In this document: one piece after another, positions 46,334 through 54,562 of the stretch
How positions within the stretch are numbered: the first letter of the stretch is position 1
Layout of the letters: the number at the start of each line of letters is the position of its first letter
From: Halieaceae bacterium
GTDB lineage: Bacteria; Pseudomonadota; Gammaproteobacteria; Pseudomonadales; Halieaceae
Assembly: GCA_026710905.1 (NCBI GenBank)
Contig: JAPOQD010000016.1
Location: forward strand, 32,107 to 96,106
Direction: 5' to 3'
Length of the DNA stretch: 64,000 nt
Notes under the pieces: generated by a model
Told to the model about the DNA's origin: nothing
Seen by the model: only the letters and a program-made list of their open reading frames with translations
The model's database searches: none
Translations under genes and position numbers: made by a program

Positions 46334-47490
46334 CAGCGTTGCTCTATGTCGAGGCCAAAGCGCTCGCGATAGGGGGTGAATTCTTCATGCAGAGCCGCAA
46401 CATCAGTGCGAATCAAATCGGTAGAGTATTCGAATTTACCGTAGCGGTCACTTTTGTTGTTCGCCAGGTAATCGCGCATTGCGCGATCAGCGGCAGCACT
46501 CATTGACAAGCCACAATATTCGTAAAACCCCGCAATAGTCCCGACCGGGTCTGTAACAAAATCCGGATAGCGCACATGGTAGATGCGCGGGTCATCGATC
46601 CAGGGGTTGTTCAATGTGTTGTTAAACCCGGCTCGCGTGGCAGCAAGTTGAACTTCAGCCTGTTGTTCCCAATCCACATGGCCTACCAGGTCCTCTATCA
46701 GTTCCGCAAGTAATGCGATTCGCGATGCCGTTACCTGTACCGGGTCACGGTGCGTCCAGATTACGCGTGCATCCGGGTAGCTGGCAAACAATTCCTTTAG
46801 CCTGGGCCCGTGGAAGCCTTTGAGAGCCCAGCGTTTTTTGACCCTACCGTGTTGGCAGTGTTGCAGCATCATCTTGTGAATTCGATATTGCGCTTCCGAA
46901 TCTGCCGGCAGGGCGCCAACACTCATGCCCATGGGCACTCGCCACCAGGCGGTTGGGGTCATCACCCGGAAGTCAAAGGCCCAGGTGCGTTCGCACTCCG
47001 GTAAGCCATTACCCAACATATCATTGTAGGGGTGACTGACCAGCCACTTTGGTAAACGTTCAAGAATGTCCCGCCAGTCATTGTCGGCCCTGGCGCGGCG
47101 TGGGTCATCGGCAGGGGCCAGTCCCGGCGGCGGTGAGGGGTACATGACTTGCCAGAACCGCAAGGGGCGGGAATCGGGGTCAACCGACAGAAGCGCGTGC
47201 AAAAGAGTCGTACCCGAGCGTGGCTCACCGGTAGCGAATACTGGTTGCTCAATGAGCTCACCGGCGAGCGACCAGGTTTCGTGGTCGTCAAAAAAGTGTA
47301 AACGCGACGTCAGCAACCAATGGCAGACATCGGCTGCGGCCTGTTGCCCGGCCGCATCCATGCCGGCATCGCGCAGGATGTCAACGGCCATGGCAAAGCG
47401 CTCGGCGAAGCTTTCATCACCGAAGTTATCAAGATTCGTGTCGCAAACGGCGGCCTGGAGCAGGTCCTCGGCAACCAGCACCCCATTCAC
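46333..47490 (-). CDS. Sulfotransferase family protein (PAPS-dependent)
   Basis: A 385-residue cytosolic sulfotransferase-3-type protein. The PAPS 5'-phosphosulfate loop is TGEPRSGTTLLHALLSVDPD near residue 92. The 3'-phosphate site is in ARVIWTHRDPVQVTASRIAL near residue 240. Such enzymes sulfate hydroxyl groups. The start is a GTG at 47490, directly after an in-frame TAG that belongs to the edge of a repeat element. No ribosome-binding site is visible, so the element may have replaced the original start region. It heads a four-gene operon. Confidence 0.85.
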   Translation of the reverse strand: MNGVLVAEDLLQAAVCDTNLDNFGDESFAERFAMAVDILRDAGMDAAGQQAAADVCHWLLTSRLHFFDDHETWSLAGELIEQPVFATGEPRSGTTLLHALLSVDPDSRPLRFWQVMYPSPPPGLAPADDPRRARADNDWRDILERLPKWLVSHPYNDMLGNGLPECERTWAFDFRVMTPTAWWRVPMGMSVGALPADSEAQYRIHKMMLQHCQHGRVKKRWALKGFHGPRLKELFASYPDARVIWTHRDPVQVTASRIALLAELIEDLVGHVDWEQQAEVQLAATRAGFNNTLNNPWIDDPRIYHVRYPDFVTDPVGTIAGFYEYCGLSMSAAADRAMRDYLANNKSDRYGKFEYSTDLIRTDVAALHEEFTPYRERFGLDIEQR

Positions 47491-47493
47491 GAA

Positions 47494-47752
47494 CTAGCCC
47501 GCACATGGCACCCTTCGGGCACACGGCGCCAGATCGCTTGAGGTTGTTGAGAAAGTTCGCGTCTATTTATGAGTTACTCCTGTATTCTCAGCTTTGTCAC
47601 GGTTACGAAGTGCGCTGGATGCGACCTGGCTGGTCTTTAACCCTTCGGGCACACGGCACCCTTCGGGCACACGGTACCCTTCGGGCACACGGTTCGCGTC
47701 ACGGCGTAAAATCCTGCGCGATCATCGCATCCACCGGTGCGATATGCGGGCT
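47494..47752. repeat. Inverted-repeat-bounded element (copy A) with 18-bp tandem units
   Basis: The left edge CTAGCCCGCA (47494) and right edge TGCGATATGCGGGCTTG (about 47738-47753) form an imperfect inverted repeat. Inside are three 18-bp units, ACCCTTCGGGCACACGGY (47640-47693), and one near 47509. The internal blocks CAGATCGCTTGAGGTTGTTG, TTTGTCACGGTTAC, AAGTGCGCTGGATGCGA and TAAAATCCTGCGCGATCATC are shared with copy B at 52672-52957. Its right end lies within the LLM gene and supplies that protein's last residues. Confidence 0.8.
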
Positions 47753-48868
47753 TGTACCAGTTAAACGTAGCAGTTCATCCTCCGCCTCACGAACCTTGCT
47801 TGCCGATAGCACACTGTATTTCAATCCGGCCATACCACCATAGTCCAGCAGCTTGGGCACTCGCAGCCCGGCATCGCAATAGGGCTTGATGATTTTGGCA
47901 ATCTGTTTTGGCGCACCGTGCGGCACCACTGACAAGATGGCCCCGGGTTCAACCCTGTCCAGCATGGCCACAATGCGATCTCGGGTCAACACGCCGGGGT
48001 TAATGTCCTGTATGCCACGCCAATTCTCGCCCATGGGGTGTTGAAAACCGCGTTCTTGCAGTATTTGCGCGGGTACTTGCAGAAGGAAGGCTTTGATCAG
48101 CGGCGCCTGCAGGATCTCAGCCAGTTCGTCGTCATCGCCGATCAGACAGGTAATGATAAAGGCGGTTGTAATGGCCATCGGGTCACGACCAGCGCGCTCG
48201 GCCGAATCACGAATGCGCTGCAGCTTTTCGGCGTAGTCCTCAGGGCTGTATGCGCCGGCTGGCCACCAGCCGTCGGCATAGCGCCCGGTAATTTCCAGCA
48301 TTCGCGGTCCGCTGCAACCAACCCAGATTTCCGGTTGTTGACCTTCATAGGCTTCTGTATCCAGGCGTGCATGTTGCAGCTGATAAAACTGGCCGTTGAA
48401 TTCCACCGGTCCATCGCTGTCCCACAGCAATCGAATAACCTTGAGGGTTTCTTCAAAGCGGCTGACCGGTTTTGCGAAATCAAAGCCATAGGGAACGGTG
48501 TTTTCAGTTTCACCACTACCTAATCCAAGAATAAAACGCCCCCTGGAAAGATGGCTGATTGTCAAGGCGGTTTGCGCCAAGGAGGCGGGGTGGCGGCGCA
48601 CTGTGTCAACAACGCAGCTTGCTATCGGCACGTTCCTGGTCAGGACTGCCGCTGCAGCAGCCATGGCCAGGCCGTCGAGGTGCCGATGCGGAGATGGTGT
48701 CACTGTGGCTAAATCCGTGAACTCCGGCGTCCAGATCGAATCCGGCCAAAAGCTGACCATATGGTCCGGTAACCAGATTGAGTGATACCGCCCTGCATCC
48801 AATTCGTCGATGTTGCTGAAGTCCACAGGCAGGATTGTGCGAAAAAAAGCTGCGGGTTGAACGTTCAT
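47699..48868 (-). CDS. LLM-class flavin-dependent oxidoreductase (luciferase-like)
   Basis: TIM-barrel flavin (FMN or F420) oxidoreductase of 389 residues. The family blocks include AGRYHSIWLPDHMVSFWP, LSRGRFILGLGSGETEN near residue 125 and PEIWVGCSGPRMLEITGRYA near residue 195. The ATG at 48868 follows AAGGGTGTATCC. The last residues (roughly from SPHIAPVDAMIAQDFTP) are encoded by the right end of repeat element copy A; the same DAMIAQDFT peptide is potentially encoded in copy B, where no such gene exists. The native C-terminus was thus probably replaced. It is divergent from the Baeyer-Villiger monooxygenase. Confidence 0.88.
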   Translation of the reverse strand: MNVQPAAFFRTILPVDFSNIDELDAGRYHSIWLPDHMVSFWPDSIWTPEFTDLATVTPSPHRHLDGLAMAAAAAVLTRNVPIASCVVDTVRRHPASLAQTALTISHLSRGRFILGLGSGETENTVPYGFDFAKPVSRFEETLKVIRLLWDSDGPVEFNGQFYQLQHARLDTEAYEGQQPEIWVGCSGPRMLEITGRYADGWWPAGAYSPEDYAEKLQRIRDSAERAGRDPMAITTAFIITCLIGDDDELAEILQAPLIKAFLLQVPAQILQERGFQHPMGENWRGIQDINPGVLTRDRIVAMLDRVEPGAILSVVPHGAPKQIAKIIKPYCDAGLRVPKLLDYGGMAGLKYSVLSASKVREAEDELLRLTGTSPHIAPVDAMIAQDFTP

Positions 48869-48888
48869 GGATACACCCTTGCAATAAG

Positions 48889-48899
48889 CATCATTGTTG
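48889..48899. promoter_or_regulatory. Candidate operator CANCANTGNTG, site 5 (CATCATTGTTG)
   Basis: It lies 20 bases before the LLM start codon in the divergent gap to the Baeyer-Villiger gene. This is close enough that bound protein would cover the transcript start or leader of the LLM gene. Confidence 0.5.
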
Positions 48900-49099
48900 T
48901 TCAATATACTTGTAAAAGGTCCAGATGTGTCAAGTAAAATCAGCTTGCAAGGTACAATCTTCGGAGCACATTGCTACGCTTTGCCCGGAGTTAACCGGCA
49001 CGGCAAGGAATTTCATGCCCTTATTGCTGAGGCGTATAGGTGTCGGCGCCGGCAATACCGCCGACGCAATTCAACTCAAGGCGCTGGCAGAAGTTTGAA

Positions 49100-50929
49100 A
49101 TGACGTGTAAACCCAGCACTCTACCACCGGAAATGGAAATTGATATTCCCGTGATCGCGGCGAAGTACGCCGAAGAGCGCGGAAGGCGATTGCAAAGTGA
49201 TGGTGGCCACAAATTTGTTCGCCCGATTGGCGTCTTTGAGGGTCAGTATGCGGCAGACCCTCACACGCCGCTCATTCAACGGGAGCCAGTCACCGAAACT
49301 ATCGACGTCATCATTCTCGGCGCCGGATTCTCAGGGATACTGACGGCTTGCCATTTAACCGATGCGGGCGTCAGCAACTTTCGCAACGTTGATCTGGCCG
49401 GCGATTTCGGCGGTGTTTGGTACTGGAATCGCTATCCGGGCATCCAGTGCGATAACGATTCCTACTGCTATCTTCCACTGCTCGAGGAATCGGACTTCAT
49501 GCCGTCGAAAAAATTTTCTGACGGTGGCGAAATATACAGTTACTGTAAATACCTCGCCAAAAAGTTTGGTTTTCATGATCGGGCGCTTTTTCATACGCTG
49601 ATCACATCATTAATTTGGGACGAAGAAGAAAAATACTGGCTGGTGGCAACCAATCGGGGCGACAGTATTCGCGCGCGCTTCGTTGTTATGGCAACCGGCG
49701 TATTGAATATGCCCAAGCTACCGAATATACCTGGCATCGAAGAGTTTGAAGGCAAGATCTTTCATACCGCTCGCTGGGATTACAGCTACACCGGTGGTTC
49801 GTATGAAAATCCTGTGCTGGATAAGCTGGTGGACAAGAAGGTGGCGATTGTGGGTACCGGGGCCTCGGCGATCCAGGCCATACCGAATCTTGGCAAATAT
49901 GCAAAGCAGCTTTATGTGCTGCAGCGCACACCTTCCAGTGTGGACGAACGCCCGAATCCGCCCACCGACAGTGCGTGGGTGGAAAGCCTGAAACCGGGGT
50001 GGCAGCGAGAACGGAAAGCAAACTTTCAGCGTGCAGCCATGGAGTTTTTTCAACCGGGGGAGCAGGATCAGGTTTGCGATATCTGGACGGAAATCAGTCG
50101 CGATCTTGCCGCCGAGCTGCAGGCGGAGGGTTGGCCGGAATTGTCGCCCCAACAATTTGCCGCACGCAGAGAAGTTGTTGATTATCGGGTGATGGAGCGA
50201 CTGCGCCGGCGCGTGGAGTCGGTGGTGGACGACCCCCAAACTGCTGAAGCCTTAAAACCGTATTACCGCTTTCTGTGCAAAAGACCACTATCAAATAACG
50301 AGTACTATGCAACCTTCAATCAGCCGAATGTGCACTTGATTGATGTTGCGGCCACCAGGGGTGTCCAGCGCATGAACGTCGGGGGCTTTATTGCACAAGG
50401 CGTTGAAAAAGAGGTCGATTGCATGATTTTTGCGAGCGGTTTCGAGGTCACCAGCGATCTGGAACGCCGTTGGGGAATCGATGTGGTGCAAGGGCGGAAC
50501 GGGCAGTCCATTTACGATTATTGGCGCAATGGACCGCTAACCCTGCACGGTATCATGACTCATGGCTTTCCAAATCAATTTTTCCTGGGTTATATCCAGG
50601 GTGGCTTGAACGCGACCACTACCGAACAATTTGGCCGCCAGGGCTACCACGTCGCCTATGTGATCAGCGAGGCCTTGAAACGGGGTCTTAACTTCGTGCA
50701 ACCCACGCGCGAAGCGCAGGAAGCGTATGTTCGTCATTTCCAGGAAGTTGAAGTGGACACCAGCCAGTTTCAGCGCGAATGTACACCGAGTTACTTCACC
50801 AATGAGGGGCAGGTCAAAGCGCCATGGGCTTTGTTCAGGGGTTATGGCCTGGGCTGGGATGCTTTTGAAAAGCTTCTTCAGGACTGGCGCGATGCCGGCA
50901 CGATGGAGGGTCTGGAGTTGGCCAGGTAG
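49100..50929 (+). CDS. Baeyer-Villiger monooxygenase (FAD/NADPH)
   Basis: Flavoprotein of 609 residues that inserts oxygen beside a ketone. FAD motif VIILGAGFSGILTACHL near residue 72, GGVWYWNRYPGIQCD near residue 108, the diagnostic BVMO fingerprint FEGKIFHTARWD near residue 214, and NADPH motif VAIVGTGASAIQAIP near residue 250. The long N-terminal extension of about 65 residues is of the cyclopentadecanone/phenylacetone-like type. The ATG at 49100 is preferred, but a GTG at 49040 is in frame and neither has a strong ribosome-binding site. Ring-opening of a cyclic ketone fits the other enzymes in the island. Confidence 0.92.
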   Translation: MTCKPSTLPPEMEIDIPVIAAKYAEERGRRLQSDGGHKFVRPIGVFEGQYAADPHTPLIQREPVTETIDVIILGAGFSGILTACHLTDAGVSNFRNVDLAGDFGGVWYWNRYPGIQCDNDSYCYLPLLEESDFMPSKKFSDGGEIYSYCKYLAKKFGFHDRALFHTLITSLIWDEEEKYWLVATNRGDSIRARFVVMATGVLNMPKLPNIPGIEEFEGKIFHTARWDYSYTGGSYENPVLDKLVDKKVAIVGTGASAIQAIPNLGKYAKQLYVLQRTPSSVDERPNPPTDSAWVESLKPGWQRERKANFQRAAMEFFQPGEQDQVCDIWTEISRDLAAELQAEGWPELSPQQFAARREVVDYRVMERLRRRVESVVDDPQTAEALKPYYRFLCKRPLSNNEYYATFNQPNVHLIDVAATRGVQRMNVGGFIAQGVEKEVDCMIFASGFEVTSDLERRWGIDVVQGRNGQSIYDYWRNGPLTLHGIMTHGFPNQFFLGYIQGGLNATTTEQFGRQGYHVAYVISEALKRGLNFVQPTREAQEAYVRHFQEVEVDTSQFQRECTPSYFTNEGQVKAPWALFRGYGLGWDAFEKLLQDWRDAGTMEGLELAR

Positions 50930-51011
50930 TTTGCTATCCAGAATGTTGGTAACTACTCGCCCCCCTGCTCTGTCCGAGGTTGGGACTTGGCGCGCCGGCA
51001 GGGAAAAAAAG

Positions 51012-51118
51012 GGGTCGGAAAAAAAGGAAAAAAAGGGGTCAGAGCCCTTTAATCCCTTCGGTTACTCGGCGGGGCCTTTCACCTGGGATTGGATTAAAGG
51101 GCTCTGACCCCTTTTTTT
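51012..51118. repeat. REP-like inverted pair (GGGGTCAGAGCCCTTTAATCC)
   Basis: AAAAAAAGGGGTCAGAGCCC with the following TTTAATCC (about 51029-51056) is matched by its reverse complement at about 51091-51118, about 35 bases apart, so the whole can fold into a long hairpin. A further AAAAAAAGGGGTCGG stands just before it. The motif is shared with 39.8 kb. It lies between the Baeyer-Villiger and ligase genes and may stop or protect transcripts. The family resembles REP sequences mobilised by RAYT transposases, though no such gene is in the window. Confidence 0.7.
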
Positions 51119-51155
51119 CGCTTCTTTGAGTACGAGCGGTTAAGCAAGTGGCCAA

Positions 51156-52649
51156 GTGAGACAAGCCCTATCCCTGGAACAATTGTGTCAATCGGCATTC
51201 GACAGAGACGCCGACAGACCGGCTGTTGAATTTGAGGGGCAGTGGGTCTTGTGGGGTGAGGTTCGAAGAATCGCTCAAAAGATAATCGTTCTGTTGGATG
51301 ACTGTGGCCTTGCATTCGACTCGCCAATAACTTTTGTGCCGCGCAATCGACCAACGGTGCTGGCGACACTGCTGGCGTTGTTGGCGCAGGGCCGCACCAT
51401 TCGAATGCTCTACCCCTTTCAGTCCTCTTCCAGCCTTGCCAGGCAACTCGAACAACAGCGGCCCGGAGCGCTCATCGCATCACCACAGGAGTTTTCTGCT
51501 GAGATCACCGGTCTGTTAGCCAGGCATGGTATCGCTGGTATCGCGATTGATGATGACGAACCGCATATGGTGTCGGGCTGCGAGTTGAGCTCAGTCAATG
51601 GCTGCGCCGATACAGTCGCGCGCCAAATTTACATTCTAACCAGCGGCACGACTGGCCAGCCCAAGCAGTTTGCCGTTAGCTACAGCATGATTGAAAAGTA
51701 CATGGTTGGCGCCCGGCAGGCGCCAGGCGAGCAAACAAACGCCATCAAAGAGCCACCGGCCCTGCTGTATTTTCCGCTGGCCAATATCACGGGATTACAC
51801 ACCACGATACCGCCATTGATCAGAGGGCAACGCATGGTGTTGCTGGACCGTTTTTCACTGCCGCTGTGGCATGACTTCGTGGTTCGATATAAACCTGTGA
51901 GCAGTGGCATCCCGCCGGCTGCAATGCAAACACTTCTGGAGGCGGAGATACCCGCTCGCGATTTGGCCTCGCTAAAGTATATGGGCTCGGGCGCGGCGCC
52001 GCTCGACCCGGTTCTGCACAGGGAGTTTGAAGCGCGGTATAACATTCCCATACTGTTGTCCTACGGCGCCACGGAATTTGGTGGGCCGGTGACCGCAATG
52101 ACAATGGAGCAGCACGCTGAATGGGGACAGAAGAAGTTTGGCAGCGTCGGAAAACCCTTCCAGGGTTATGAGTTGCGGGTTATCGATCCCCAGTCCGGTG
52201 AGGAATTGCCCGCCGGTGAGCAGGGAGTATTGGAAGTTGTTTCGCCACGGGTCGGTCCACAATGGATTCGTACATCAGACCTGGGGTTGATCGATGCGGA
52301 TGGATTTGTTTTCCTGCGCGGCCGCTGCGATGGTGCGATCATGCGCGGTGGATTCAAGGTGCTGCCCGAGACAATTGAAAGCGCCTTATTGCTACACCCG
52401 GCAGTCGCAGCCGCCAGCGTGGTGGGGGTTCCGGACAAGCGGCTGTCCGAAGTGCCGGGAGCTGCCATACAAATCAAATCCGGCTGTGAACAGCCAGGCA
52501 TCGAAGAACTCGGCGTGCATCTGCGCGCGCACGTTTTGGCCACCCATGTTCCCTCGCACTGGCGCTTTGTCGATGCCCTGCCCAATACCCCTTCCTTAAA
52601 GATTGATCGGCCCGCGGTCAAACGACTGTTTGTAAACGACACGATATAG
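51156..52649 (+). CDS. AMP-binding acyl-CoA synthetase-like ligase
   Basis: Adenylate-forming enzyme of 497 residues. P-loop ILTSGTTGQPKQFAV near residue 167, YGATEFGGPV near residue 303, the RTSDLGLIDADGFVFLRGRC hinge near residue 370, MRGGFKVLPETIE, and the C-terminal Lys in NTPSLKIDRPAVKRL. A gap of about 225 bases with REP hairpins separates it from the Baeyer-Villiger gene. The GTG at 51156 is the best visible start. It would activate a carboxylate, perhaps the acid released after Baeyer-Villiger ring opening. Confidence 0.9.
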   Translation: MRQALSLEQLCQSAFDRDADRPAVEFEGQWVLWGEVRRIAQKIIVLLDDCGLAFDSPITFVPRNRPTVLATLLALLAQGRTIRMLYPFQSSSSLARQLEQQRPGALIASPQEFSAEITGLLARHGIAGIAIDDDEPHMVSGCELSSVNGCADTVARQIYILTSGTTGQPKQFAVSYSMIEKYMVGARQAPGEQTNAIKEPPALLYFPLANITGLHTTIPPLIRGQRMVLLDRFSLPLWHDFVVRYKPVSSGIPPAAMQTLLEAEIPARDLASLKYMGSGAAPLDPVLHREFEARYNIPILLSYGATEFGGPVTAMTMEQHAEWGQKKFGSVGKPFQGYELRVIDPQSGEELPAGEQGVLEVVSPRVGPQWIRTSDLGLIDADGFVFLRGRCDGAIMRGGFKVLPETIESALLLHPAVAAASVVGVPDKRLSEVPGAAIQIKSGCEQPGIEELGVHLRAHVLATHVPSHWRFVDALPNTPSLKIDRPAVKRLFVNDTI

Positions 52650-52671
52650 GCCTCATTCGGCTCACACCGAA

Positions 52672-52957
52672 GCTAGCCCGCATATTGCACCAGATCGCTT
52701 GAGGTTGTTGTGAAAGTTCATGTCTATCAATGAGTTATTCCTTTTAGTTCAACTTTGTCACGGTTACAAAGTGCGCTGGATGCGAACCTGTACCCGAAGG
52801 GTGCTCGCTGGTCTTTTACGTCGGGACGCGGCCATGCTCCCTCAACCATAGTCACCACTATGCTTTCGGTCGCCAGCACCCTTCGGGCACATGGCCCGCG
52901 TCCCGACGTAAAATCCTGCGCGATCATCGCATCCACTGATGCAATATGCGGGCTAGC
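52672..52957. repeat. Inverted-repeat-bounded element (copy B), MITE-like
   Basis: A 286-bp element bounded by perfect 18-bp inverted repeats, GCTAGCCCGCATATTGCA (52672-52689) and TGCAATATGCGGGCTAGC (52940-52957). CTAG at each end could be a target-site duplication. Inside, 17 bp arms CGCGTCCCGACGTAAAA (52897-52913) pair with 52814-52830, and ACCCGAAGGGTGC/GCACCCTTCGGGC blocks form an outer pair. It has no transposase. It fills most of the gap between the ligase and the next SDR. Confidence 0.82.
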
Positions 52958-52989
52958 GCCGATGGGCGAAGAAAGTTTGCCTTAATGAA

Positions 52990-53000
52990 CAGCAATGATG
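52990..53000. promoter_or_regulatory. Candidate operator CANCANTGNTG, site 6 (CAGCAATGATG)
   Basis: It lies 79 bases before the SDR start and 33 bases after the end of repeat element copy B. Confidence 0.5.
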
Positions 53001-53078
53001 TTTAATTGTAGTAATTGAAAAATATCATTTGATTTGCTGCGATGCGATGCGGCGCGAAATACCGGGAATGGGGTGGAT

Positions 53079-53939
53079 ATGAATTCTCTGTCTGGCAAAA
53101 TCGTTTTGGTAACCGGCGCCAGCAGAGGCATAGGCAAGGGAATTGCGCTGGCGCTGGCAAAAGAGGGCGCAACTGTTTACGTGACCGGCAGAACGGTATC
53201 TGCCGGCTCCAATGATCTTCCCGGAACCGTGGGTGAAACCGCCACCGAAGTTGGCCGCCTCGGTGGTGTGGGCATCGCGGTGCCGGTAGATCATGGCAAC
53301 GACGAACAAGTCGCTGCATTGTTTGAGCAAGTTCGGCGGGAACAGGGCCGCCTTGATGTACTTGTGAATAACGCGTTCTCGATTCCCGAAGACCTTACCG
53401 ATCCACACCCGTTCTGGGAGAAACCCTTGTCGAACTGGGAAATGATTGATGTTGGAGTACGCTCAAATTTTGTTGCTGCGTGGCATGCGGCCAAAATCAT
53501 GGCGCCGCAAAAATCGGGCTTGATGGTCGCGATCTCCGGATACACTGGTGTCGCATACACGTACAGTGTGGTATTTGGCACGAGTAAATCGGCCGCTGAT
53601 CGTATGGCGCGCGATATGGCGGTTGAGTTAAAGCCCCACCACGTGGCGTCGATATCCCTGTGGCAAGGCCTGACCTTCACCGAACGGGCCGAACGAAACC
53701 TGGCGACGATACCAGGGCTCAAGGAAGGATCCGCCACGAGACCGCAGAACGGCTGCTCGCCGGAGTACCCGGGGCGCGTTATCGCCGCCCTGGTAAAGGA
53801 TGATAATGTGATGCGGCACTCGGGGGGTACGTTTATCACTGCCGAGCTTGCCAGGGAATACGGGGTAAGCGATATCGATGGCAAAGTCGTACCCTCACTG
53901 CGCGCTGAGCGTGGCGAGCCCATTTGGTCTCCGATCTAG
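53079..53939 (+). CDS. SDR of the DHRS1-like group with altered active-site Tyr
   Basis: SDR of 286 residues: VLVTGASRGIGKGIALALAK at the N-terminus and VNNAFSIPEDLT near residue 102. The end is diverged (ELAREYGVSDIDGK). Where related proteins have YGVGK or YxxxK, this one reads FGTSK (VVFGTSKSAADRMARDMAVE), so the catalytic Tyr is Phe in the DNA (codon TTT). The alignment to DHRS1-type proteins is from memory. ATG at 53079, with GGGTGGA upstream, was chosen over an upstream TTG. It leads an operon with SnoaL-like, alkylsulfatase-like and KstD-like genes. Confidence 0.87.
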   Translation: MNSLSGKIVLVTGASRGIGKGIALALAKEGATVYVTGRTVSAGSNDLPGTVGETATEVGRLGGVGIAVPVDHGNDEQVAALFEQVRREQGRLDVLVNNAFSIPEDLTDPHPFWEKPLSNWEMIDVGVRSNFVAAWHAAKIMAPQKSGLMVAISGYTGVAYTYSVVFGTSKSAADRMARDMAVELKPHHVASISLWQGLTFTERAERNLATIPGLKEGSATRPQNGCSPEYPGRVIAALVKDDNVMRHSGGTFITAELAREYGVSDIDGKVVPSLRAERGEPIWSPI

Positions 53940-53964
53940 CCGTAGTTAAAAGCGGAGTGAAACA

Positions 53965-54540
53965 ATGAGCAGTAGCAGTTTGAATAGAGTCGATTCGCAA
54001 AAACTTTTGCGGCTGGAACAGCTCCTCGACCGACAGGAAATTCTCGACTGCCTACTACGCTTTAGCCGCGGCATGGATCGTTTTGACCGGGAACTTTTTC
54101 TATCCGCGTTTCACAGCGATGCCATCATTGCGGCCGGCGAATTTGTTGGCGGGCCCAAGGAAATTTATACCTGGGCTTCACAACTGCACGAACAGGGGCA
54201 ATCCGCGACAAATCATTACCTGTTGAACCACAGTTGTGACATTGACGGTGATACTGCGCATACCGAAACCTATTATCTGTTTGTCGGCCGCAACCGCGAC
54301 GAATCCAACTGGATGGCCGGGGGGCGCTACATTGACCGGCTGGAGCGCCGCGACCAAGGATGGAAGATCGTCTTGCGCACCAATGCGATCGAATGGTCAG
54401 GCATGTTGCCGACGATGGAGTTACCGTTCGCTGAGGTGGCCGATATCGCTCTAAATGGCGTGCCTTCGCGCAACTTGGACGACCCTTCCTACCAACGGCC
54501 ACTAACGAACCGAAGAAAATTGCAGATTCCAAAACACTGA
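53965..54540 (+). CDS. SnoaL/NTF2-like protein
   Basis: A 191-residue SnoaL_4-type protein: LLDRQEILDCLLRFSRGMDR, DRELFLSAFHSDAII, NHYLLNHSCDIDGDTAHTET, GGRYIDRLERRDQGWKIVLR. The HSD and NH residues occupy positions often used for catalysis in the scytalone-dehydratase-like branch, so a dehydratase or isomerase role is possible but unproven. GGAG lies 8 bases before the ATG. It starts 25 bases after the SDR. Confidence 0.87.
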   Translation: MSSSSLNRVDSQKLLRLEQLLDRQEILDCLLRFSRGMDRFDRELFLSAFHSDAIIAAGEFVGGPKEIYTWASQLHEQGQSATNHYLLNHSCDIDGDTAHTETYYLFVGRNRDESNWMAGGRYIDRLERRDQGWKIVLRTNAIEWSGMLPTMELPFAEVADIALNGVPSRNLDDPSYQRPLTNRRKLQIPKH

Positions 54541-54562
54541 AGGTTTTGAGGAGGATTACACA

